Origin: Galactobacillus timonensis
GTDB taxonomy: Bacteria > Bacillota_I > Bacilli_A > Erysipelotrichales > Erysipelotrichaceae
Assembly (NCBI RefSeq): GCF_900240265.1
Contig: NZ_LT964740.1
Coordinates: 450,777-514,776, forward strand
Length of the DNA stretch: 64,000 nucleotides
Reading direction: 5' to 3'
A program made the translations under genes and the position numbers. This document shows positions 26,624 through 34,056 of this stretch, piece after piece; position 1 is the stretch's first letter; every line of letters starts with the position of its first letter. The notes beneath the pieces are model-generated. The model saw only the letters and a program-made list of their open reading frames with translations. It had not been told where the DNA came from and did not search any database.

Positions 26624-29036
26624 CAATGTATCCTCCCTCTTTAAGCAAATCTTTCAGTTTTTTCTCGGCATCCAATGCGTTCTGGTATGCTTGGAAATAC
26701 TGTTTCTTCACGACTTCTGGCGGGACAGTCTCCACCGGTTTCTTCTCAATATAAGAATTGACAGCAAGAGTGTAATCGTGGTCACTGATTTCTCTATTCG
26801 TGACGATCTTACATTTCTCTATGACGTCTTTGTAATCAGTGTACAATTTGTACACTTCTTCAATGTTCTCTTCTGACATATAGTCCTGCGCTCTTGCAGC
26901 AGTGTAGATATTGCTGGCATCGATCATGCAGACCCGTCCAACGTGATCTTTCTCCTTATCCTTTTTTAAGAACAGGATGCATGCTGATACACCGGCGCCA
27001 TAGAATATCCCACCCTTAAGGGTAATAACAGCTTCGACAAGACCAGATTCGACGAGTTTTTCTCTCATCTTTCCGTCTTTTCCACCACGGAACAAGACAC
27101 CCTGCGGAAGGACAACAGCGACTCTTCCATTCTTTGAATCCATTGATGAAACCATGTGCTGGATCCATGCAAAATCCGCGTTATTATCAGAAGGGCATCC
27201 CCAGATATTTCTTCCGTACTTATCATTTTCAAACGCTGTTGCACCCCAGTGTTTAAGTGAGAAGGGAGGATTAGCAAGAACACAGTTAAAAGTGCGCAAC
27301 TTGTCGCCAGAAAGGAACTGCGGGTCACGAAGCGTGTCGCCGGTCATAATCTTCACATCCTTTGCGCCATGCAGATATAGATTCATTCGTGCAATGGCGG
27401 ATGTTGTAAGGTTATTCTCCTGACCAAAAATTCTCCCGTAAGTCAGCTGGTCATCATGAATATGGTGGATTGCCTCAATAAGCATTCCTCCAGTTCCGCA
27501 TGCGGGATCATATACCGTATCACCGGGCTTTGGATCTAGCAGCATAACCATCAATCTTACGATAGTCCTTGGTGTGTAGAATTCCCCAGCATTCTTCTTG
27601 GACAGATCCGCAAACTTCTTGATAAGGTATTCGTATGCATCCCCCATCACGTCCGCTGAGTAGTTCTTATTTCCAATAGTGATCTTGGACATATGTTCAA
27701 GAAGATCTTTCAAGCGATCATCATCGAGAACATTCTTATTGGTCCAGTCAGCATCATCAAAACTAGAAAACAAGCCTCCAAGCGTTTCCGGATTTGCACG
27801 TTCTATACCTGTCATGGCTTTCGCGATTGCTTTGCCAACGTTTGTCGTAGTATTTCTAACATCATTCCAATGACAGCCATCCGGAATCACAAAGCTATAA
27901 TTCTCCGGGAAGTTTGCATATTCCTCATCTCCACCGGAAGCAGCAAGCGCAGCCGCATATTCTTCATCATGAACGTCTGAGATTCTTTTAAAGAATAGAA
28001 TCGGTGTGATGTAGCTCTTATATTCATCCTGATTGATAGGTCCACGCAGGATATCGCAAGCCGCATAAAGGTGGCGATAAAGCTGCTGACTAGAGATTTC
28101 CTCAGATGAGGAATCAGCGTTCAAAACATCCTGATCTACTGCATCCATTGAAGACTCCATCAGTTCTTCCCTCGTATTACCTTCCACTTTGACTTCTCCT
28201 TTCCGCTGTACAGGAATATTTGTATCTTTAGCAACATTCTTTTCCATGACTGGCTCGTACTTATTTTCAAAATCCGTAAGTATCTTGAGCTGCCTTTCAT
28301 CAAGAAATGTCAGCGAATGTTTCCTAATCTCTGAAGGAATCCCATAGTATGCTTCTGCAACCCCACCTGTAATGGATGCAAGCGTATCGCTGTCGCCACC
28401 GATCGAGATCGCATTGCGAATGGCATCTTCAAAGCTCTTAGATTCGAAGAAAGCCATTAGTGCCTGGGGCACGGTTCCTTGGCATGTTTCATTGAACCGA
28501 TAAGTATCCCGGATCCCATCCAGGGTGAAATTCATCGGGTAATACTCTTGGTCAATAACATCTCTGATTTCAAGCATGCTTTTTCCAGTACGTGCCAAAT
28601 AAATAGCAACTACTGTAGCTTCCGCACCTTTCAACCCTTCCGGATGATTATGTGTGACTCGGGTTACCAAGTTAGACATGTGCTTTGCGTCATCCAGATC
28701 TTTTGCTGCAAATCCTATTGCACTTACTCTCATTGCAGCACCATTACCATAGCTTCCATAGGGCTTCGGATCCGTCGATCTCAACCATTCCCGGAATTCG
28801 CCACCATACCCGGCGTCCGGATACAGATTTCCGAGTTGCTGCATGGATAGAATAGTCTTTTCAGAAAGATCACTATGGTCTGGCTTGCTCTGTAAAATAG
28901 CCTTTGCTATTGCTAGGGTCAGGATACTGTCGTCTGTCGGTGAACACTTATAGGTAAGGAATTCAAAGTCCTTAGATTTGTGGTTATGCCTCTCATATCG
29001 AGATCCGACAATATCTCCAATAATTGCTCCAAGCAT
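26616..29036 (-). CDS. ADP-ribosylglycohydrolase-HsdM fusion
   Basis: This 806-aa protein joins two complete enzymes. Residues 1-260 are an ADP-ribosylglycohydrolase (DraG/ARH fold) with the metal-binding TDDS at 34-37, GNGAAMR near 98-103, THNHPEG near 128, and GGDSDT at 213-218. Residues 260-318 form a polar linker. Residues 319-806 are a type I methylase with GEFYTPR near 484, SAM motif DPACGTGG at 510-517 and catalytic NPPF at 589-592. GGAG precedes the ATG. The frame is continuous, so this is a real fusion. It sits upstream of a second hsdM in the same operon. The usual role of the first domain is removing ADP-ribose from proteins or nucleic acids; its role here is inferred, not known. 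Confidence 0.94.
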   Translation of the reverse strand: MLGAIIGDIVGSRYERHNHKSKDFEFLTYKCSPTDDSILTLAIAKAILQSKPDHSDLSEKTILSMQQLGNLYPDAGYGGEFREWLRSTDPKPYGSYGNGAAMRVSAIGFAAKDLDDAKHMSNLVTRVTHNHPEGLKGAEATVVAIYLARTGKSMLEIRDVIDQEYYPMNFTLDGIRDTYRFNETCQGTVPQALMAFFESKSFEDAIRNAISIGGDSDTLASITGGVAEAYYGIPSEIRKHSLTFLDERQLKILTDFENKYEPVMEKNVAKDTNIPVQRKGEVKVEGNTREELMESSMDAVDQDVLNADSSSEEISSQQLYRHLYAACDILRGPINQDEYKSYITPILFFKRISDVHDEEYAAALAASGGDEEYANFPENYSFVIPDGCHWNDVRNTTTNVGKAIAKAMTGIERANPETLGGLFSSFDDADWTNKNVLDDDRLKDLLEHMSKITIGNKNYSADVMGDAYEYLIKKFADLSKKNAGEFYTPRTIVRLMVMLLDPKPGDTVYDPACGTGGMLIEAIHHIHDDQLTYGRIFGQENNLTTSAIARMNLYLHGAKDVKIMTGDTLRDPQFLSGDKLRTFNCVLANPPFSLKHWGATAFENDKYGRNIWGCPSDNNADFAWIQHMVSSMDSKNGRVAVVLPQGVLFRGGKDGKMREKLVESGLVEAVITLKGGIFYGAGVSACILFLKKDKEKDHVGRVCMIDASNIYTAARAQDYMSEENIEEVYKLYTDYKDVIEKCKIVTNREISDHDYTLAVNSYIEKKPVETVPPEVVKKQYFQAYQNALDAEKKLKDLLKEGGYIDE

Positions 29037-29048
29037 GATTCTTCTCCT

Positions 29049-29675
29049 TTATGCCGTCGCCGCATGCTGCTCAAACAGTTCTGAAAGTCTACGCGGTGCG
29101 TAAACTCTATCCTTCATATGCTCAATCTGTGAGAGGCCCCGATGGACTTTGATATCAAACTGCTTGTCCAAAAATGTGGATCTCATCACATCAGTCTTTT
29201 CCAACTCGTCTTTGATTACGCGCCGATGCCGTCTACGCTCCTGCAGCATTTCTGCTGTCCTTAGCATCTCGTCATCAGTGAGCTCGTTAAGCTCCAGGTA
29301 GTGAAGCAGATCACAAACCTCTTTATCAACATCAGAAAGCATCAAATTCAGGTTTCTCTGATACTCGGCGATATGAGCACTCATATAGCAGAGCTTAGAA
29401 AGTGTTTGTTCCCAGTCGGTATCCATACTGTCAAACATTGTCGGCTTTGTGATGTGGTCATATTCCGGAGCGCTGTAAGCAGTCTGCACATCATCAACTT
29501 CGATTTCAACGAGGGCGTAGAATCTGGATTTTCGGCCGGAACCGATTCGCTCATTTGCCTGCTTTAGCGTGAAAAGTGTTGCCTCATCAGAATTTTTCGC
29601 TACTACGAGATTGCTGTTTGCGCCAATCTTGTAATAATTTCCATTTGTATCCGTTATGTAATACATTTTCGTCAT
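29049..29675 (-). CDS. Unknown 208-aa protein of the restriction operon
   Basis: I do not recognise this protein. Residues 1-65 look like a small beta-rich domain (MYYITDTNGNYYKIG, later FYALVEIEV). Residues 85-208 are helical and strongly charged (MLQERRRHRRVIKDELEK). It lies 12 bases after the M-S fusion and 12 bases before the glycohydrolase-methylase fusion, so it is surely cotranscribed. It may be an adaptor or substrate of the glycohydrolase; this is a guess from position only. Confidence 0.8.
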   Translation of the reverse strand: MTKMYYITDTNGNYYKIGANSNLVVAKNSDEATLFTLKQANERIGSGRKSRFYALVEIEVDDVQTAYSAPEYDHITKPTMFDSMDTDWEQTLSKLCYMSAHIAEYQRNLNLMLSDVDKEVCDLLHYLELNELTDDEMLRTAEMLQERRRHRRVIKDELEKTDVMRSTFLDKQFDIKVHRGLSQIEHMKDRVYAPRRLSELFEQHAATA

Positions 29676-29687
29676 GGCGCTCTCCTT

Positions 29688-31295
29688 TTAGAACTTCTGG
29701 ACTTTATCGAGAATCCGCTGCCAGCGCTGTTCCGCTTCAGATATGCTTTTCTTATACTCGGCATAACCTTCGCTGTATTCCTTGGCCACTTTTTCCTGTT
29801 CTTCCATTGATGGGGATGGAACTTCCATCAGTTTCAGATCGTTGTAGCTCACATTAATGATTGTCATTCCTTGCTGCAGGCCTGCGATAATACTCCGCCC
29901 GATTGGACTATCCAGAAAGATCTTTAGGTAGACACTATTCAGCTCTTTCTGATTCGGACGGATCACAATCACGTTTGATGAGGCGATGCAGGTATAACTC
30001 TGTTTATGAAAGATAGCAGTCCGTATAGCTGTTCCTCTTGCTGGTAGCAGAACATCCCCTTCCTGCAAGATATATTTCTGAACTCGTCTGTCCTCGTCAT
30101 TAATCTTGTCGAGGTTGTCATAATCAATATCGTAATCTCTAATATTTGAAATATTAACAACGCCAATATCACCGCTGTCGTCCTTCTTGGTTACAGATTT
30201 TCCACGGAAGATTTCCGCAATTTGGCCCAAAGCTATCTTTCTCGTCGCAGAGGATTCAAACTTCAGGAATTCCTCATTCTGCTGCCGAAAAAAACGATCA
30301 ACATTCCAATCAGGAGCACCTGCGATTTCATCCTGAAGAACAAACGTATCATCTGACTTTTCAATCTGCTTTATTTGATCTCTCCTGTTGCCCTGATCTA
30401 CTGCACGATATCGACAAATATCGACATCTTCTGTGCGGCCGCTTGAGATAACAAGCAGATATGTTTTAATGCCGGTACCTTGGAAAATTCCATCTGGAAG
30501 TTCCGCAATCATTTCTAGCTTATACATTTGCGTAATGAAGTTTCTCAACGCAGCTATTGAGCCGCCAGCGAAGGTAACTTTCCCTGGCATGATAATGGCC
30601 AAGGTTCCGCTTGGGCTCATGTGCAGCAGAAGATTTTCTAGCGCAATCATCTCGAACTCTTTACACATGAAGTGCTCTGAGCCGCTTGCTAAACCACGCA
30701 ATCCAAACGCAGGCATCGAGAGAATGAAATCAAACTGTTCTGGTAAGAACTTCTCAGTATATATGCTGTCAATCTGTACCTTTACATTGCCATACTGAGA
30801 TAACGCTTTTTTAAGTGCTTCAGAATAAATGGCATTCTGGGTAGTTACAGTGATTGAACAATCAGAATGCTTTTCAACGAACTTTGTCAGATTCGGCACA
30901 AAGCGCTCGCCATCAGCAATAAGGATCGTCTTTGCATCAGGTTTGATTTGTGCGTTCATTTCATTAAGAAGGCATTCCGGAATAACAAACTGACCCCGAC
31001 GTGCATAGGTTTGGTCCTGATACAAAGCCATTTCCCAGTCCATTTCCACTATGTCATTCTCAAGAACACGATATGCCTCAAAGAACTGATCTTCATCCTT
31101 GAACGGATTTAATATATGTAATGTGTCCGCCGCCCCAAGCATCTCTTGGTAAGCGATCTCTTTAGTTAATTCACCTGTGCTCCTCGATTTAACTTCCGAA
31201 ATAAGGAGCAGGCTTTCCAGAATACTGTCTGGCACCATCGTTTCGCGAAGCGCATTCATGTAAGCCCACATTTTGTTTTCCGAGGTCGTTTTCAT
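29688..31295 (-). CDS. Degenerate N6-methylase fused to a half specificity domain
   Basis: The 535-aa protein begins with an HsdM-like region (to about 340). The catalytic NPPF/Y is replaced by SMPA at 193-196 and the SAM-binding glycine motif by LIADGERF. Residues 345-535 form one HsdS-type recognition domain (RGKSVTKKDDSGDIGVVNISNI, ILQEGDVLLPARG, VPSPSMEEQEKVAKEY). So it may bind DNA without methylating it. The ATG at 31293-31295 is chosen because GGAGGAAT precedes it; a longer in-frame form would lack this. It is the first gene of the operon. Confidence 0.88.
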   Translation of the reverse strand: MKTTSENKMWAYMNALRETMVPDSILESLLLISEVKSRSTGELTKEIAYQEMLGAADTLHILNPFKDEDQFFEAYRVLENDIVEMDWEMALYQDQTYARRGQFVIPECLLNEMNAQIKPDAKTILIADGERFVPNLTKFVEKHSDCSITVTTQNAIYSEALKKALSQYGNVKVQIDSIYTEKFLPEQFDFILSMPAFGLRGLASGSEHFMCKEFEMIALENLLLHMSPSGTLAIIMPGKVTFAGGSIAALRNFITQMYKLEMIAELPDGIFQGTGIKTYLLVISSGRTEDVDICRYRAVDQGNRRDQIKQIEKSDDTFVLQDEIAGAPDWNVDRFFRQQNEEFLKFESSATRKIALGQIAEIFRGKSVTKKDDSGDIGVVNISNIRDYDIDYDNLDKINDEDRRVQKYILQEGDVLLPARGTAIRTAIFHKQSYTCIASSNVIVIRPNQKELNSVYLKIFLDSPIGRSIIAGLQQGMTIINVSYNDLKLMEVPSPSMEEQEKVAKEYSEGYAEYKKSISEAEQRWQRILDKVQKF

Positions 31296-31341
31296 CTTTA
31301 TTCCTCCCATAATCGGATAGATATTCTCTCTTGGCAATTGT

Positions 31342-31370
31342 AGAATATCATTTTAAAATTCTTATGTCAA
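31342..31370 (-). promoter_or_regulatory. Consensus promoter of the restriction operon
   Basis: On the minus strand TTGACA (31365-31370) and TATTCT (31342-31347) are 17 bp apart, a near-ideal vegetative promoter. The first gene starts about 45 bases downstream. Confidence 0.8.
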
Positions 31371-31374
31371 TTGT

Positions 31375-31394
31375 TTTGGTATTTAAATACCAAA
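31375..31394. promoter_or_regulatory. Perfect 20-bp palindrome upstream of the -35 box (candidate operator)
   Basis: TTTGGTATTTAAATACCAAA is fully self-complementary. It lies 4 bases upstream of the -35 hexamer of the restriction operon, a place suited to an activator or a dimeric repressor. The only HTH in the operon is in the metallopeptidase. Confidence 0.65.
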
Positions 31395-31414
31395 TTTAAA
31401 TTAAGCGAAAATAA

Positions 31415-31442
31415 AGCGATACAGCACCGATACTGTATCGCT
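31415..31442. terminator. 10-bp perfect hairpin bounding the restriction operon
   Basis: AGCGATACAG and CTGTATCGCT pair perfectly around an 8-base loop. It lies between the 49-aa ORF and the restriction promoter and is followed on the minus strand by an AT-rich stretch, but not by a clean T-run, so terminator function is plausible rather than certain. Confidence 0.45.
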
Positions 31443-31447
31443 CCTGT

Positions 31448-31597
31448 TTACCACCAATCTTCAATTCGCCCCTTAAGGAGGATCTGATTTCTCAGCAATC
31501 CCGTAGTCACAAGCCTGCCGAAATTCATCTTATAGCCTCTAACCTTCCTATCGATTTTGCGGTTGATCAGTTCCTGAAAGCAGAAAAAGCAGGTCAT
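31448..31597 (-). CDS. Possible small protein, 49 aa, CxxC
   Basis: The short ORF starts MTCFFCFQEL and ends EDWW; the CFFC could bind zinc. A GGTGG lies upstream but at long spacing, and an in-frame stop is 9 bases before the ATG. It is directly followed by the hairpin at 31415-31442. It may be the trimmed end of an older gene at the island boundary. Otherwise the 31338-31665 gap holds only the promoter and hairpin. Confidence 0.35.
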   Translation of the reverse strand: MTCFFCFQELINRKIDRKVRGYKMNFGRLVTTGLLRNQILLKGRIEDWW

Positions 31598-31665
31598 TCG
31601 TTGCTATCAGTCATCCACCTGGTTGTTACGAATATTCCCGGAAGCCCTAGATTTCTATACTTTTC

Positions 31666-32793
31666 CTATTCAGCTCTTGACATCATAACAACAGTCTCGA
31701 CATGTTTCGTCCAGGGGAACTGATCAACAGGTACGATCTTCTTCACCTGGTATCCGCTGCCAAGAATCTTCAGATCCCTTCCCAGCGTTTCCGGATTGCA
31801 TGAAACATACACAGCCCGCTGCGGCTTCATCTTCAGAAGTGCATCACAGAACTGCTGACTCAGACCGCTGCGCGGCGGATCCATCAGCACCACATCAAAC
31901 GTCTCGCCGCACTCTTCCAGATATTCTCCGGCATCTGCAGCATAGAATCTTGCATTATGAATCCCGTTGATTCTGGCGTTGGTGATCGCATCCTGAACCG
32001 CCATCGCATTCACTTCAACACCAACCACCTGTTTCGCCTGCCTGGACGCCAATAGAGAAATCGTACCGATGCCGCAGCAGGCATCGAGAACCGTATCCGT
32101 CTCCTTGATCTTTGCCATCTCCAGTGCCTTCTGATACAGCACCTGCGTCATCTCGGGATTTACCTGATAAAAGGACTGCGGCGAAATACGGAAGCGGACA
32201 TCACCGATCCTGTCCTCAATGGTCCCCGGGCCCCACAGCGTCTTGAACTTCGGCCCCAGCACCATCGAATTCGAACCATGGTTCCAGTTCAGGACGATTG
32301 TCGAAACATCCGGACAGTGCTGATGAAGCTGCTGCACAAAATACCGCGAGCCGGGCAGCTCACGCGAACCGATCACGATCACAACCATCGCCTTGTTCAG
32401 CGCATGGGAAACACGGATATATACATAGCGCAGCGTCCCCGTTCCGCGATCCTCGTCATACGCATCCAGGTGCATACTGTCGGCGATATGGCAGATCTGC
32501 TGCAGAATCTTGTTCGCAAGCGGATGCTGAATGGCACAGTCAATCACCGGAACAACCGTATGGCTTTCTTCTTCATACATACCTGCCGTCATCTGATTGC
32601 GGCGGTTCTTATGAAAGGCCGCAAACACCTTGCAACGGTAGTGAGTGGGATCCTTCATTCCGATTACCGGCTCCACCATCTGCGTCCCCGTCAGCTGACG
32701 AACCTCCTCGCGCTTTCTCTTCAGAGTAAGGTCATATTCCTCATTCATCCCCGAGCAGCTTCCGCACTGTTTCCGATATGGACATGGATTCAT
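31666..32793 (-). CDS. RNA (uracil-5-)-methyltransferase, RlmD/TrmA family
   Basis: This 375-aa SAM enzyme makes 5-methyluridine in 23S rRNA (or tRNA). The N-terminal cluster CPYRKQCGSC binds [4Fe-4S]. SAM binding is VLDACCGIGTISL near 240, DPPRSGL near 308, and the catalytic cysteine is in YVSCNPETLGRDL near 333. There is no N-terminal TRAM domain, so it is one of the short RumA-like forms and the exact target cannot be given. It overlaps the HAD gene upstream by 4 bases. Confidence 0.9.
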   Translation of the reverse strand: MNPCPYRKQCGSCSGMNEEYDLTLKRKREEVRQLTGTQMVEPVIGMKDPTHYRCKVFAAFHKNRRNQMTAGMYEEESHTVVPVIDCAIQHPLANKILQQICHIADSMHLDAYDEDRGTGTLRYVYIRVSHALNKAMVVIVIGSRELPGSRYFVQQLHQHCPDVSTIVLNWNHGSNSMVLGPKFKTLWGPGTIEDRIGDVRFRISPQSFYQVNPEMTQVLYQKALEMAKIKETDTVLDACCGIGTISLLASRQAKQVVGVEVNAMAVQDAITNARINGIHNARFYAADAGEYLEECGETFDVVLMDPPRSGLSQQFCDALLKMKPQRAVYVSCNPETLGRDLKILGSGYQVKKIVPVDQFPWTKHVETVVMMSRAE

Positions 32794-33419
32794 AGAACAA
32801 CCTCCCTCATTGTGTGCACCGTATTGGGCCAGCGATCCTTGAGTACATCATATGCCTGATGTCCCTGGGCAACCAGAGTACAGTCATGGACGCCAATCGC
32901 CATCGACGTCTCCAGATCATGAAGCGTATCACCGATCATGTGGCATGTATCCGGATCGGTACCGGTTTCTGACATCCAGGCCTTTGCCTGCTCCACCTTG
33001 GAGCCGGCCAGCAGATTGTCGATTCCGATCAGATCCGCAAAATACGAACGCAGACCAAGGCTCTCAATCTGTTCCTCCAGCTTATCCTGACGGCTCGCCG
33101 AAATAATGACGTTGCGATAACCCTTTTTCTTTGATTCCGCCAGCTTTTCCCTGACACCATCGACGCAGCCGCACTTTGAGAAGCCGGCCGCATAAAGACG
33201 GTGAAACTCCTCGGCAACCTCTTCAAACGACTCCGTCTCAAACGTATAGCCAAGCTTTCTGTAATAATCAAGAACCGGGAAACAGAACAGATGCCTGTAG
33301 GCATCCATTGAATAGTTCCCCTTCATTCCCCGCTCTTTCAGCAGCGTGTTCTCCACGTCCAGCGTCAGCTGCGCATCATCGAGAATCGTACCGTTATAAT
33401 CCCAGAGTATTGTCTTCAT
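32790..33419 (-). CDS. HAD hydrolase, phosphoglycolate phosphatase-like
   Basis: The 209-aa phosphatase has DYNGT (nucleophile Asp7), an IISASRQD motif II, and MIGDTLHD motif IV. A four-helix cap fills residues 20-90. It is probably a small-metabolite phosphatase; substrate unknown. It belongs to the same operon as the methyltransferase, whose start it overlaps. Confidence 0.85.
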   Translation of the reverse strand: MKTILWDYNGTILDDAQLTLDVENTLLKERGMKGNYSMDAYRHLFCFPVLDYYRKLGYTFETESFEEVAEEFHRLYAAGFSKCGCVDGVREKLAESKKKGYRNVIISASRQDKLEEQIESLGLRSYFADLIGIDNLLAGSKVEQAKAWMSETGTDPDTCHMIGDTLHDLETSMAIGVHDCTLVAQGHQAYDVLKDRWPNTVHTMREVVL

Positions 33420-33500
33420 CTTTCGTTTCCTGTCACATTCCCTGTGCTGCCTATCGTTCGTTTCTGAAAACAGGGCAGGTATCTCTCCTGCCGCTGTCCA

Positions 33501-34037
33501 TCAGCCGTTTGTTGACGGCGTTGAAGCTGTCTTTGTAACGGTGACCTTCTCATAGTCAATATCATCCATATTGACCACCAGCAGCCACATGTTGCGCCCG
33601 ATGCAGTACCACTTGTTGCCCGAGCCATCCATGTAGATCTGCGAACAGAGATAGCTCTCACCCTTATGCGCATAGCCGACCAGCAGCGCAGCCGTACCGC
33701 CATACTGACGGATCTTCAGATTGTCACCAACAATCGTAATCCGTCCAATGATATCCTTCGGTAGAACGCCGTCTACTGCTTCCCAGGGCGACGTCTCCAC
33801 ATCGGTCGCCAATTCTTCTTCCTTATCATCCGAAGAAGGAATCGTATCTGCCGGGGCGCTGGCTTCTGCCGCTGCGGCAGCCGATGCCGAAGCCTCCGCC
33901 GCCTTGCGGGCATAATACTCCGGTCCGATATACTGATTCAGAAGTTCACTCACTTGACTGCCGATCTTACCTCCACAGCCGCTCAACAGAAGACTGAGGC
34001 ACATCACAAACCCAATCAATTTCTTACTCTGTCTCAT
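33501..34037 (-). CDS. Lipoprotein with SH3-like C-terminal domain
   Basis: The N-terminus (KKLIGFVMCLSLLLSGC) is a lipoprotein signal peptide with lipobox LSGC. After it comes an Ala/Glu/Ser-rich linker (about residues 45-75). The C-terminal 95 residues (ITIVGDNLKIRQYGG, NKWYCIGRNMW) resemble a bacterial SH3 domain, which binds cell wall. ATG at 34035-34037 is preferred over the TTG before it. It lies between the pseudouridine synthase and HAD genes. Confidence 0.75.
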   Translation of the reverse strand: MRQSKKLIGFVMCLSLLLSGCGGKIGSQVSELLNQYIGPEYYARKAAEASASAAAAAEASAPADTIPSSDDKEEELATDVETSPWEAVDGVLPKDIIGRITIVGDNLKIRQYGGTAALLVGYAHKGESYLCSQIYMDGSGNKWYCIGRNMWLLVVNMDDIDYEKVTVTKTASTPSTNG

Positions 34038-34056
34038 CAACGATTCGCATCTCCCA

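Noticed and set aside
26616..27400. Fusion gene as two separate genes or assembly error
   Set aside because: The frame is open through the linker, no start signal precedes the methylase half and the linker is polar and plausible.
26616..29036. DraG-type nitrogenase regulation for the glycohydrolase domain
   Set aside because: No nitrogen-fixation or DraT gene is present, and the fusion is to a DNA methylase in a defence operon.
19043..31337. BREX, DISARM or Dnd-type system
   Set aside because: There is no PglZ, BrxC, DrmA/B or Dnd sulfur gene; the core is HsdR-HsdM-HsdS.
31415..31442. attachment site of the island
   Set aside because: The hairpin has no matching copy near 18.9-19.1 kb, so there is no repeat pair to support att.
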